Part shown: piece by piece, positions 1-8,131 of the stretch
How positions within the stretch are numbered: position 1 is the first letter of the stretch
Layout: the number at the start of each line of letters is the position of its first letter
Assembly: GCA_005954745.1 (NCBI GenBank)
Contig: CP040678.1
Span: 1,488,001-1,552,000, forward strand
Source of the DNA: Halostella pelagica
GTDB lineage: Archaea; Halobacteriota; Halobacteria; Halobacteriales; Natronoarchaeaceae
Direction of reading: 5' to 3'
DNA length: 64,000 bases
Notes under the pieces: generated by a model
The model's input: the letters and a program-made list of their open reading frames with translations, nothing else
What the model was told of the DNA's origin: nothing
Database searches by the model: none
Position numbers and translations under genes: made by a program

Positions 1-1
1 G

Positions 2-400
2 ACGCTTCGACGGATCGTCAACGCGCTCGAAGCGGCAGAGGGCGGTATCGTCCGCGCCGAGGACCTGATGCACGAGACGGTGATACACGTCGCCCCCGAC
101 GACGAACTCCGAAAAGCCGTGGGGAAGATGGAAGACGAGGCGTACTCCCAACTCCCCGTTATTCAGGAAGGGATACCGGTCGGGAGCATCAGCCAGAGCG
201 ATCTAGTTCACGTCGACGAAGGCGCTCGCGGTGAACCGGTACGCGAGTTCATGAGCGAGAGCTTCCCGACCGTCTCGAAAAACGCGACGTTAGACGAGAT
301 CAGCAGTCTGCTCGACCACTACAAGGCGGTGATGGTAACCGAGGACGGTGAGACCGTCGGTATCGTCACCGAGGCAGATCTGGCGGCGCGACTCTCCTGA
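2..400 (+). CDS. HTH-CBS regulator, C-terminal part (5' end outside window)
   Basis: The reading frame is open from the window edge, so the gene starts upstream. The visible 132 residues open with TLRRIVNALE, which resembles the last helix of an XRE-type HTH domain, then two CBS motifs follow: one around the IHVAPDDEL/PVGSISQSDL segment and one around FPTVSKNATL/VGIVTEADL. A CBS pair usually binds an adenosyl ligand (AMP, ATP or SAM). XRE-HTH plus CBS proteins are common archaeal regulators, so this is probably a cytoplasmic ligand-sensing transcription factor. The HTH part is inferred from one helix only; the CBS pair is clear. Confidence 0.8.
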   Translation, partial: TLRRIVNALEAAEGGIVRAEDLMHETVIHVAPDDELRKAVGKMEDEAYSQLPVIQEGIPVGSISQSDLVHVDEGARGEPVREFMSESFPTVSKNATLDEISSLLDHYKAVMVTEDGETVGIVTEADLAARLS

Positions 401-510
401 GCGGTCTGTTTCCGACCCCGGCTACCTGAATCACACAGTACACGATAGGTTCGTGACACCATTGATCACGGCTAAGTGCTCTCCTGCGGACTAGCGTGAT
501 GGTGGGGAGA

Positions 511-1860
511 ATGAGTAACGAACGAAACAGAGACGACACGTGGAACGCAACGAGAGACCCGGGGACGATCCGCGAATGGGGTGAAGAACGCGGAATCAGA
601 CCGTACCGACGACGGGATGCCGAGGAACACGAGGTCGACTTCCACCGCCCGGAAGAAGCGTCTGACCGACACGAAGAGGTAGAGTGGAATCGCCTCGGAG
701 AGACCATGGAGGAACGTGACCTGGTCTTCCTCTACGGCGACAACTCGGACGAGTACGAACTGGTGTCCCACGACGACGCCATCGAGCGTGCGACAATGGA
801 GAGCGACGCGGTCGAGGAGGCGCTTCTCGAAGGCGAAACCGTCGAGACGGAGGTCGTCGAAACGAAGGTAGTCGAGACAGAAGTCGTCGAACACGAGACG
901 ATAGAAAGCGAAGTCGTTGACACCGAACTGCTCGGAAGCGAGGTGATCGAAAGCGAGGTCGTCGATCGGAACGTCATCGACACGAGGTTCACCTCCGACG
1001 AGATGGTCGACGACGACCGCGGGACCGACGAGATACCACCGGGGCGGCCGGAAGACCTGACGCTCGAAGCCGACATCGAGGAAGTGCGGACCGAGACGCG
1101 CGAGCAGTTCGAGCGCGTAATCGTTGAGAGCGAAGTCGTCGAGAGCGACACCGTCGAGAGCGACACCGTCGAGACCGACGCGGTGGAAACAACCGTCGAC
1201 GTGGAGGGCGTCGAACGACACCTGCTTCAAAGCGACGTCGTCGGCGCGGGGGAACTCGACGAGAACGCGGTCGACACCGAGGTTATCGAGAGCAGGATGA
1301 AAGAGGGGGATATCATCGAAACCGAGTTCGTCAAGCGCACGCTGGTTGAGGAGGAAATCGTCGACGAGTACCGGAACGTCTACGACCTCGAGGACAGTGA
1401 CCGACTCGCGAGCGACATCGTCGAGACGGAGTACCTGGAGTCGGCGGTCGTCGGGGAAGAAGCCGTGCCGGCCGGCGAGTTCGAAGAAATGCGCGCCGAG
1501 CCGACTGTCGAGGCCACCGCGGGGACCGCCGGACGGACGAGTTCCGGTGGGGCGGCCGCTTCCAGTCCGGACGAGGAGTACGCCGAAGGCGAAGCCGTCG
1601 GGACCGGGAACGAACCCGGCGGCAGCACCGTCCAACTGACCGACGACGACATCGGCAAGACCGTCGTGGACGAACACGGTACCGACGTCGGCGTCGTCTC
1701 GGACGTCGAGGCCAGTAGAATACACGTAAACCCCGAATCGGGGATCGCAGAACGGATCAAGTCGAGTCTCGGTTGGGGAGACGCCGACGAAACCTACGCT
1801 ATCGGCACCGACCAGATCGACCGTATCGACGACGACGAGGTCACCCTCAGGAGCATCTAG
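511..1860 (+). CDS. Acidic pentad-repeat protein with C-terminal PRC-barrel-like domain
   Basis: This 449-residue protein has three parts. The N-terminal 100 residues are charged. Residues about 105-330 are a run of five-residue units with consensus V-E-S/T-E-V (for example VETEV VETKV VETEV, IESEV VDTEL LGSEV IESEV). The last 70 residues (IGKTVVDEHGTDVGVV onward) resemble a PRC-barrel. The five-residue period with alternating V/I and E/S/T recalls pentapeptide-repeat beta-helices, but every second residue is acidic. The units are near-identical at DNA level too (15-bp tandem units near 838-960 and 1126-1190). No signal peptide or membrane segment is seen. An alternative ATG lies at 499. Function is unknown; a surface or nucleoid scaffold is possible but is a guess. 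Confidence 0.8.
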   Translation: MSNERNRDDTWNATRDPGTIREWGEERGIRPYRRRDAEEHEVDFHRPEEASDRHEEVEWNRLGETMEERDLVFLYGDNSDEYELVSHDDAIERATMESDAVEEALLEGETVETEVVETKVVETEVVEHETIESEVVDTELLGSEVIESEVVDRNVIDTRFTSDEMVDDDRGTDEIPPGRPEDLTLEADIEEVRTETREQFERVIVESEVVESDTVESDTVETDAVETTVDVEGVERHLLQSDVVGAGELDENAVDTEVIESRMKEGDIIETEFVKRTLVEEEIVDEYRNVYDLEDSDRLASDIVETEYLESAVVGEEAVPAGEFEEMRAEPTVEATAGTAGRTSSGGAAASSPDEEYAEGEAVGTGNEPGGSTVQLTDDDIGKTVVDEHGTDVGVVSDVEASRIHVNPESGIAERIKSSLGWGDADETYAIGTDQIDRIDDDEVTLRSI

Positions 1861-1875
1861 TCGAAACGCCAGAGA

Positions 1876-2847
1876 CTACAGCGTCAGGCCGCGGATCGAG
1901 ACGCCGTCGCCTTCTTTTACCGTACCGATGACCTGTCCGTCGGTCGCGTCCGCGAGCGGGTCCGCACTGTCCGCCGGGACGGCGACGACGAACCCGGTCC
2001 CCATGTTGAACGTGCGGTGCATCTCCTCGTCGCTGACATCGCCTTCGGACTGGACGAACTCGAACACGGACTGTGCCGGAAGCGGGTCCGTGATCTCATA
2101 GCGGTTCTCGCCCATACGTTCGAGGTTGGTCCACCCGCCGCCGGTGACGTGGGCCGCGGCGCGGACACCGTGGTCACGCAGGTCGTCGAGCAGGTATGTG
2201 TAGATCCGCGTCGGTTCCAGCAGTTCTTCGCCGATGGAGCGGTCGGAGTTCGGCGGGAACGGGTCGGTGTACTCGTGATTCCGGGTGACGGCTTCGCGGG
2301 CGAGTGTCAGCCCGTTCGAATGGATGCCGCTGGACGGGAATCCGACGAGGCGGTCGCCGGGGTCGGCCTCGCCGTCGAAGATTGCGTCTTTCGGCGCGAG
2401 GCCCGCGCAGGTCCCGGCCAGATCGAGTCCTTTGATCACGTCCGGCATCACCGCCGTCTCGCCGCCGAGCAGTGCGATCCCGGCGTCGTCGGTGCCTGCG
2501 GCGAGGCCCTCGCCGATCTGTTCCGTGAACTCGTCGTTCGGTTCGTCGATGGCGATGTAGTCGACGAACGCGACCGGGTCGACGCCGGCCGCCACCAGGT
2601 CGTTGGCGTTCATCGCGATGCAGTCGATACCGATCGTCGAGTAGTCTTCGAGCGCCTCCGCGACGAGCAGTTTCGTCCCGACGCCGTCAGTCGCGAGCGC
2701 CAGGTAGCGGTCGCCGATGTCGAGCAGTCCGGCGTACCCGTCGACGTCGCCGAACGCCGACAGCAGCGCCGCCGTCGCCGCCTCGCTCTCCTCGATATCG
2801 ACGCCCGTGTCGGCGTAGGTCAACTCCTCGGAGTTCTCCTCGCTCAT
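1876..2847 (-). CDS. purM: Phosphoribosylformylglycinamidine cyclo-ligase (AIR synthetase)
   Basis: A 323-residue enzyme of purine synthesis that closes the imidazole ring of FGAM to AIR using ATP. Recognisable features are the N-terminal YADTGVDIE segment, LALATDGVGTK, the GIDCIAMNANDLVAAGVDP motif, LLGGETAVMP, and HVTGGGWTNLERM near the C terminus, all typical of PurM. Length is normal. The frame stays open far upstream of 2847, but the conserved N terminus and the MSEENSEE start at 2847 fix the beginning. It stands alone between the repeat protein and the divergent surface-protein gene. Confidence 0.95.
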   Translation of the reverse strand: MSEENSEELTYADTGVDIEESEAATAALLSAFGDVDGYAGLLDIGDRYLALATDGVGTKLLVAEALEDYSTIGIDCIAMNANDLVAAGVDPVAFVDYIAIDEPNDEFTEQIGEGLAAGTDDAGIALLGGETAVMPDVIKGLDLAGTCAGLAPKDAIFDGEADPGDRLVGFPSSGIHSNGLTLAREAVTRNHEYTDPFPPNSDRSIGEELLEPTRIYTYLLDDLRDHGVRAAAHVTGGGWTNLERMGENRYEITDPLPAQSVFEFVQSEGDVSDEEMHRTFNMGTGFVVAVPADSADPLADATDGQVIGTVKEGDGVSIRGLTL

Positions 2848-2971
2848 AGGCGATATCGCTCCCGGCGCGAGCAAAAGGTCATCGGTCCCGCTCAGGCCGG
2901 TCCGGACGACGGATCCCGAACGAATTCTAGACGCAGTTTGTACCGACACCGAACCGAGTTTGAAAAATCGG

Positions 2972-2978
2972 TTTATCC
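2972..2978 (+). promoter_or_regulatory. TATA box for the 3004 gene
   Basis: TTTATCC after an A-rich GAAAAAT stretch, 26-32 bases before the ATG at 3004. This spacing fits a leaderless haloarchaeal promoter. Confidence 0.5.
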
Positions 2979-3003
2979 CAATCCTCTCTGCATACAGACG
3001 GAG

Positions 3004-3444
3004 ATGAACCGACGACACTTCGGACGGACGCTCGTGGTAGCGCTTATCGGACTCACACTGGTCTCTCTGCCGGTCGCAGGACTCACAGCGGTCGACGACT
3101 CGCCGCCAGACAGTTCGAACACTGCCCCGTTGACGACGACCGCCACGATGGACGACGGGATGGAAGAGAACGAGAGCGACGACGGGATGGACGATGACAT
3201 GAACGACAGCGACGGCATAGACGACGGCGACGGTATGGAAACGACCGAAGAGATGAACGATGGTGACGGCATGAACGGCAGCGACGATATGGAAACGACC
3301 GAAGGAATGAATGATAATAACGACATGGACGACGGCAACGATATGGACGAAGAGGAAAGCGATGGCGGGTCGCTCGACGGCTTCGGAATCGTCGCAGTCG
3401 TCCTGGCCGCCGTCGCCATCCTGGGGTACACTCGACTCCGATGA
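3004..3444 (+). CDS. Secreted Met/Asp-rich surface protein with C-terminal anchor
   Basis: A 146-residue protein. Residues about 7-30 form a signal peptide (TLVVALIGLTLVSLPVAGL). The middle, residues about 49-118, is almost only D, G, M, N, E, S and T in DDGM, NDGDGM and METTE blocks. The end is a short hydrophobic helix (GFGIVAVVLAAVAILGY) closed by TRLR. That layout matches archaeosortase-type PGF-CTERM proteins in outline, though the PGF triplet itself is replaced by DGF. The gene overlaps the molybdopterin oxidoreductase by ATGA, so the two are probably translated together. The D-x-N/D-x-D-G spacing could bind Ca2+ and the methionines could bind Cu+; both are inference. Confidence 0.75.
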   Translation: MNRRHFGRTLVVALIGLTLVSLPVAGLTAVDDSPPDSSNTAPLTTTATMDDGMEENESDDGMDDDMNDSDGIDDGDGMETTEEMNDGDGMNGSDDMETTEGMNDNNDMDDGNDMDEEESDGGSLDGFGIVAVVLAAVAILGYTRLR

Positions 3445-4910
3445 TCGATACACTCCGTGACTATCGGTCGGCGTTCGCCCTCGCGGGAGCGGGCGGTCTC
3501 GCATCCGTCGCTGGGTCGTACGCCGCAACCGGGTTCACCCCTCAGTTCGTCGGGGCGGCGACCGAGGAGGTCCTCCGGGACCTCTCGCCCGACGTGCTTG
3601 TTGCGTTTGCCATCGAGCAACTGGGCGACCTCGGCCACCAGTTGTTGCTTGTCGGCGCTATCGCGACCGCTATCGGCCTGTTCGCGCTCGCCGGATTCGC
3701 GGGGATCGTTGCGGCCGACCGGACCGGCCACGCGCTCCCAGGTGTCGCGGTCGGCGGCGGGATCGCGCTTGCACTGTCGTTTACCGTGGGGTCGCCGGTA
3801 CTCTCCGCGGCAGCCACAGCCCTGCCCGCAGCCGCGGTCCCGGTTGCCAGGCGGGTCAGCGACGGACCGGCCGAGACTTCCGAGCGCCGCCGCGCCGTCC
3901 TCGGTTCAGTCGGATCGCTGCTCGGCCTTGCGGCGGCCGGGACCGTCATCGGGACGCAACGGGACACCGGGATCGAAACGGAACCGCTCGACGAGCAAGC
4001 GGAGACGGAAGCGCTACTGGACACCGCAGAAGAGCGCTCGCTCGACGTAGCCGGAATCGAGGGGCTCGTCAGCGACGAGTTCTACGAGGTCGATTACAGT
4101 AGCTTCGACCCAACCGTCGATCAAGACGACTGGGAACTGGCGGTGACGGGTGAGGTCGACGAGCCGTTCACCCTCGACTTCGACGACCTGCGGGAGAGAG
4201 AGTCAGAACACCGATTCGTCACGCTTCGCTGCGTCGGCGAAAACCTGAACGGGAAGAAAATGGACAACGCGCTCTGGACCGGAACGCCGGTCGCGCCGCT
4301 CATCGAGCGGGCCGGTCCCCAGGGCGGATGCGAATGCGTCAGGCTCCACGCCGCGGACGACTACTATCAGGTGTTCCCGCTGTCGGCCCTCCAGCGTGGG
4401 TTCCTGGCGTACGGAATGAACGGGACCGAACTCCCCAAAGGCCACGGCCATCCCGTCCGGACGTTGATACCCGGCCACTGGGGAGAGATCAACGTCAAGT
4501 GGGTCACCGAAATAGAGGTGCTCGACCAGGAGGCGGAAGGCTACTGGGAGGAACGCGGCTGGCACGGTACGGGCCCGGTCGAAACGGTCGCGAAACTCTA
4601 CGACGAGGGCGTCGAACACAAAGACGACGGAAACGTCCGACTCGCCGGCCACGCCTACGCGGGGACGCGCGGAGTCCAGATAGTCGAGGTGTCGACCGAC
4701 GGCGGCGACACGTGGGCCGAGGCGACCCTGTCGGAACCGCTCCCGGGAGACGACGTGTGGCGACAGTGGAGTCACGAGTTCACGCCGTCGGGCACACACG
4801 AAGTGGTCGTTCGCGCCGTCGACGGCAACGGCGACGTGCAACCGGGGGAGCGGTCCGACTCGTATCCGAGCGGTCCCACCGGCTGGGTCTCCAGAACCGT
4901 TGAGGGGTAA
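3441..4910 (+). CDS. Membrane-anchored sulfite-oxidase-like molybdopterin oxidoreductase
   Basis: A 489-residue protein. Residues about 1-135 hold three likely membrane helices. Next comes a Tat-like ERRRAVLGSVGSLLGLAAAG segment at about 148-168. Residues about 215-370 are the oxidoreductase molybdopterin-binding domain, with the LRCVGE cysteine (Cys264) in the position of the Mo ligand of sulfite oxidases. The end (GTRGVQIVEVSTDGGDTW onward) is the Mo-co dimerisation domain. The catalytic domain is expected outside the membrane. The substrate is not evident: sulfite is possible, but reductases such as MsrP belong to the same superfamily. Coupling to the Met-rich protein by ATGA suggests a shared job. 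Confidence 0.88.
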   Translation: MIDTLRDYRSAFALAGAGGLASVAGSYAATGFTPQFVGAATEEVLRDLSPDVLVAFAIEQLGDLGHQLLLVGAIATAIGLFALAGFAGIVAADRTGHALPGVAVGGGIALALSFTVGSPVLSAAATALPAAAVPVARRVSDGPAETSERRRAVLGSVGSLLGLAAAGTVIGTQRDTGIETEPLDEQAETEALLDTAEERSLDVAGIEGLVSDEFYEVDYSSFDPTVDQDDWELAVTGEVDEPFTLDFDDLRERESEHRFVTLRCVGENLNGKKMDNALWTGTPVAPLIERAGPQGGCECVRLHAADDYYQVFPLSALQRGFLAYGMNGTELPKGHGHPVRTLIPGHWGEINVKWVTEIEVLDQEAEGYWEERGWHGTGPVETVAKLYDEGVEHKDDGNVRLAGHAYAGTRGVQIVEVSTDGGDTWAEATLSEPLPGDDVWRQWSHEFTPSGTHEVVVRAVDGNGDVQPGERSDSYPSGPTGWVSRTVEG

Positions 4911-4918
4911 CGGTGAAA

Positions 4919-4926
4919 CTATATAA
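4919..4926 (+). promoter_or_regulatory. TATA box for the HTH gene at 4953
   Basis: CTATATAA lies 27-34 bases before the ATG at 4953, directly after the upstream gene stops. It suggests a separate near-leaderless transcript for the HTH/membrane pair. Confidence 0.55.
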
Positions 4927-4952
4927 TCCGGGACAGACCGACACGTACGGAG

Positions 4953-5228
4953 ATGGAACAGGCGCTCTGGTATCTATTCGCCGGTACGCGGGGCGGCGAA
5001 ACGCGGGCGCGGATCGTCCGCACGCTATCGGAGCGTCCACGCAACGCGAATCAGATCGCGGAGGCGATCGAGATGGATTACAACACTGTTCGTCACCACC
5101 TAGATATGCTCACTGAACACGACGTCCTCGAGAGCGGCGAGAACGAGTACGGCAAGCTGTACTTTCTCACAGACCGCTTCGAGCAACACCGCGAGGAGTT
5201 CGAGACCATCCTCGACGAAGTGGAGTAA
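4953..5228 (+). CDS. Small winged-helix transcription regulator (ArsR-like)
   Basis: A 91-residue protein built around one winged-helix domain: TRARIVRTLSERPRNANQIAEAI forms the first helices, DYNTVRHHLDMLTEHDVLE the recognition helix, and NEYGKLYFLTDRF the wing. No sensor domain is present. It ends two bases before a three-helix membrane protein. Small HTH plus membrane-protein pairs are common in haloarchaea, where the membrane partner may control the regulator, but no target is evident here. It has its own TATA box. Confidence 0.85.
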   Translation: MEQALWYLFAGTRGGETRARIVRTLSERPRNANQIAEAIEMDYNTVRHHLDMLTEHDVLESGENEYGKLYFLTDRFEQHREEFETILDEVE

Positions 5229-5230
5229 CC

Positions 5231-5527
5231 ATGGCGATGGGCACCGAAATCATGGTTGCGAGCGCCCTCTCGGGGGTCAACATCCTCCTGCTAGCGGGTC
5301 TGACCGCCGTCTGGGTGCGGAATTATCGGACCTTCCGGACGCCGCTCATCCTGGGGCTGATCGCCTTCGGGAGCGTGATGCTGCTCGAAAACGCTACCGC
5401 GATCTACTTCTTCTTCAGCACGAAGATGCTGTACTCCGGTGACCCCGGCGTACAGACGGCTGTCGCAGTCCTCCGCGGGATGCAGTTCGTCGCGCTCGTC
5501 TTCCTGGCGTGGGTGACGGCGAAGTGA
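5231..5527 (+). CDS. Three-helix membrane protein paired with the HTH regulator
   Basis: A 98-residue hydrophobic protein with three predicted membrane helices (about residues 8-27, 37-58 and 76-95). No catalytic motif is visible. It starts two bases after the HTH gene ends, so the two are almost surely cotranscribed. Function is unknown; a role as membrane partner or sensor for the regulator is inferred from the pairing alone. Confidence 0.75.
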   Translation: MAMGTEIMVASALSGVNILLLAGLTAVWVRNYRTFRTPLILGLIAFGSVMLLENATAIYFFFSTKMLYSGDPGVQTAVAVLRGMQFVALVFLAWVTAK

Positions 5528-5568
5528 CGACCGACCGGCGTCGCGGGCGGTCCGACTTCCCGCGGTAG

Positions 5569-6174
5569 TCAGTATCCGGGCGTTCCGAGGAACATCCACA
5601 CCACGAACGCCGCGGCCGGAACGAACACGGCGAGATACACCGCTTTGTTCCACTTCCAGACCGTCTTCCCGTCGAGCGGGCCGTACGGGATCATGTTGAA
5701 CGCCGCGAGGAAGCCGTTGATTCCGACACCGAGACTGCCGACCGAGTAGCCGCTGACGTCCGGACCAGCGCCGGTGAGCGCGAGCGCGCCGAACGGAACC
5801 ATCAGCAGGATGTTCGTTACCGGACCGGCGAGCGATATGAGGCCGTTCTCTCGGCGCGTGATCCGACCGCGGTGGTGGACGGCACCCGGAGCCGCGAATA
5901 TAAAGCCGGCAAGGGCGCTCATGATGGCGATAAAGAGCATCCCGTAGTCGGCCCGGAACTCCGCAACCTGGCCGAATCGGACTGCGACGAACTTGTGAGC
6001 GAGTTCGTGGAGGAGGAACGCAACCCCGACAGTCAGCATGCTCACGGGGAGAAACGAGAGGATAGCGTCCGGATCCATGGCGCGCGCAGCAGGGACGAAA
6101 AAAAGCGTGAACGCGAGGCCGAGCGCCAGCCACGCCGCTACCAGATCGACGACCTCGCGGCCGGAGAAACGCAT
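5569..6174 (-). CDS. Site-2-protease-like membrane metallopeptidase (M50)
   Basis: A 201-residue integral membrane protein. FLLHELAHKF holds the HExxH zinc motif (about residue 52) inside a membrane helix, and FNMIPYGPLDGKTVWKWN is the second M50 motif carrying the third zinc ligand. It lacks the PDZ or CBS domains of larger homologues, so it is a minimal archaeal form. Its ATG overlaps the stop of the TraB-family gene (TGATG), which implies translational coupling. Substrates are unknown; M50 enzymes cut within membranes to release regulators. Confidence 0.88.
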   Translation of the reverse strand: MRFSGREVVDLVAAWLALGLAFTLFFVPAARAMDPDAILSFLPVSMLTVGVAFLLHELAHKFVAVRFGQVAEFRADYGMLFIAIMSALAGFIFAAPGAVHHRGRITRRENGLISLAGPVTNILLMVPFGALALTGAGPDVSGYSVGSLGVGINGFLAAFNMIPYGPLDGKTVWKWNKAVYLAVFVPAAAFVVWMFLGTPGY

Positions 6175-7493
6175 CAGGTGACCAGCTCCCAGATCAGTTC
6201 CGCGCTGTTTTCCGCGCCGGCGATCAGTTGGTCGAGGACGCCGCTGACGCCACCTATCTCGGGGGCGAGCCACGGCAAGACGGTGAACGGAAAGAGGAAA
6301 CTGGCGATCATGCTGCCGATGTTCGTCAGCGCGACGACCATGATGAGTCGGAACAGCGGCACGTCGAACATCTGTCCGATGAGGTCGCGGATCGGCGTCT
6401 CCTCGTCGCTCATGATCTCGTTCAGCTTGCCGATATCGCCGATATCGACGGAGCGGTGCCGGAGCTCCATGTAGCCGGCGAACCACCCCGGAGCGAGCAA
6501 CGGATTGACGCTGGTGAGCCACGCGACTGCGCCGCCGACTCCTGCGCTCGTCCAGCGCGCGCCGGCTATCTTCGCCAGCGAGAACGCGAGAACACCGTTG
6601 AACAGGAACCACGCTCCGAACAGTTTCAGGAGGAACGTGTCGTTGACGCCCGCCATGATGAGCAGGAAGAAGAACACGAGAAAGCCGACGGTAAAGAGGT
6701 ATCCGAGCAGCTTAACCGGCGAGAACCAGCGTTTGGAGTGGGTCCCGACGAGCGATTCCATCGGCGGTAGCGTCTCGGGGTTTTCGAGGTAGCCTTCGAT
6801 CCCTTCGCGGTGGCCGGCACCGACGGTGGCGACGACGTGATACCCCTGCTCCCGTAGCGCAAGCAGTTTGTGGGCGATGAAGGCGTCCCGTTCGTCGATG
6901 AGCGCCTCGGCTCCGCCGGGGCTGAACCGCCGGAACTCCTCTATCATCGCCGTGACGACGTCCGCGTCCGTGATGTCCTCCATATCGAACTCCTCTTGCG
7001 GTTCGCCGCCGAATCCGAACAGCCCGAGAAAGAGGCTCCCGACCATCTTCACTTTCTCGATGAACGTCATCCTCGCCCAGAACCGCTGGATCGTCACCTG
7101 GATGTTTCGGTCGACCAGGGCGACGCCGATACCGAGTTCCTCGGCGGTGTCGATAGCGGCTTTCATGTCCGCACCCGGCTGGATGTCGAACCGTTCTCCG
7201 AGTCGCGCCTGAACGTACGAGAGCATCCAGTAGGCGAGAAACTGAAACACCGTGTTGCCGCGCAAGAGGTCGCGGGCTTCTAGGTCCTGGCCCGCTTCGC
7301 CCTGCATCTGTTGGTATCTGCCCTCGTCTAATTCCACCGCAACGATGTCGGGACGCTCTTCCTCGATAGTCCGTTCGACTTCCTCTACGCTGTCGGCGGA
7401 GACGTGAGCCGTTCCGACGACCTGCACCCTGCCCTCGCCGGAGGGCGGGTGCGACGCCTGGGGAGGCGTCGCCGACTCCGCTTCGTCACTCAT
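6174..7493 (-). CDS. TraB/PrgY family membrane protein
   Basis: A 439-residue protein. The N-terminal half is the TraB domain: VQVVGTAHVSADSVEEV with the conserved GTAHVS, PDIVAVELDEGRYQ, RFDIQPGADMKAAIDTA, and VGAGHREGI at its end. The C-terminal half (after about residue 250) has four to five membrane helices. The family is related to TIKI/GumN proteins, which act as peptidases in some animals; in Enterococcus PrgY reduces pheromone activity. The archaeal role is unknown. Start 7493 gives MSDEAE; an in-frame ATG 6 bases upstream is possible. It is coupled to the M50 peptidase gene downstream. Confidence 0.9.
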   Translation of the reverse strand: MSDEAESATPPQASHPPSGEGRVQVVGTAHVSADSVEEVERTIEEERPDIVAVELDEGRYQQMQGEAGQDLEARDLLRGNTVFQFLAYWMLSYVQARLGERFDIQPGADMKAAIDTAEELGIGVALVDRNIQVTIQRFWARMTFIEKVKMVGSLFLGLFGFGGEPQEEFDMEDITDADVVTAMIEEFRRFSPGGAEALIDERDAFIAHKLLALREQGYHVVATVGAGHREGIEGYLENPETLPPMESLVGTHSKRWFSPVKLLGYLFTVGFLVFFFLLIMAGVNDTFLLKLFGAWFLFNGVLAFSLAKIAGARWTSAGVGGAVAWLTSVNPLLAPGWFAGYMELRHRSVDIGDIGKLNEIMSDEETPIRDLIGQMFDVPLFRLIMVVALTNIGSMIASFLFPFTVLPWLAPEIGGVSGVLDQLIAGAENSAELIWELVT

Positions 7494-7617
7494 GCACATC
7501 GATATACTGCCGCGGCTTTTACCACTGTCGGAGAGTCGTGACGGCGAGAACGGCTTTCGGCGGCCGGCACTCGTTCGATCCGACAGTATCTTTCCCGGGC
7601 CGTGACAACTCCCGAAC

Positions 7618-8058
7618 ATGCCGAGTCTGATGGACACGTACATCGAGAACCGCGAAATGGTGCAGCCGAACCACGCCAACAGCCTCGACACCGTCCACGG
7701 TGGCAACGTCATGAAGTGGATGGACGAGATCGGCGCGATGTCAGCGATGCGCTTCGCCGGCGAGGCGTGTGTCACCGCCCGCGTGAACGAGATGAACTTC
7801 CGCCAGCCGATATACGTCGGAGACACTGCCGTCATCGAGTCCTACGTCTACGACACGGGCGAAACTAGCGTCAGCGTTAGACTCCGAGCGTTCCGCGAGA
7901 ACCCGCGGACCGGCGAGCGCGAACCAACGACCGGATCGTACTTCGTCTACGTCGCTATCGACGACGAGCACGACCCCGTTCCGGTCCCCGAGCTCACGGT
8001 CGATAGCGAAGAAGGGAAGCGACGGCGAAACGCGGCGCTCTCTACGAACGATCGCTAA
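7618..8058 (+). CDS. Acyl-CoA thioesterase (hotdog fold, YciA/BACH type)
   Basis: A 146-residue single hotdog-fold protein. The helix segment NSLDTVHGGNVMKWMDEIG and the following ACVTARVNEMNFRQPIYVGD strand match the acyl-CoA thioesterase family, where the Asp/Glu at the helix end helps hydrolyse the thioester. It would release free fatty or branched acyl groups from CoA in the cytoplasm. Length is normal for a single-domain member. It is monocistronic here. Confidence 0.9.
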   Translation: MPSLMDTYIENREMVQPNHANSLDTVHGGNVMKWMDEIGAMSAMRFAGEACVTARVNEMNFRQPIYVGDTAVIESYVYDTGETSVSVRLRAFRENPRTGEREPTTGSYFVYVAIDDEHDPVPVPELTVDSEEGKRRRNAALSTNDR

Positions 8059-8131
8059 GCGTTCGGTCCGCGGTCGCCGGGGGAGGTGACTGAACGACAC
8101 TACTATTCCTCGCGCCGGCGTAGGGGACTGT

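Noticed and set aside
401-495. Possible fifth copy of the A repeat after the CBS gene stop
   Set aside because: GCGGTCTGTTTC and CACACAGTACAC are only loosely similar; below what I would defend.
826-1200. Regular 15-bp DNA repeats resembling a repeat array
   Set aside because: They are in frame, encode pentads, and have no spacers of constant length; not a CRISPR.
472-3528. Long reading frames on the strand opposite to the repeat protein and purM
   Set aside because: In GC-rich genomes opposite frames of real genes stay open; they are Arg/Val/Asp-rich and match no family.
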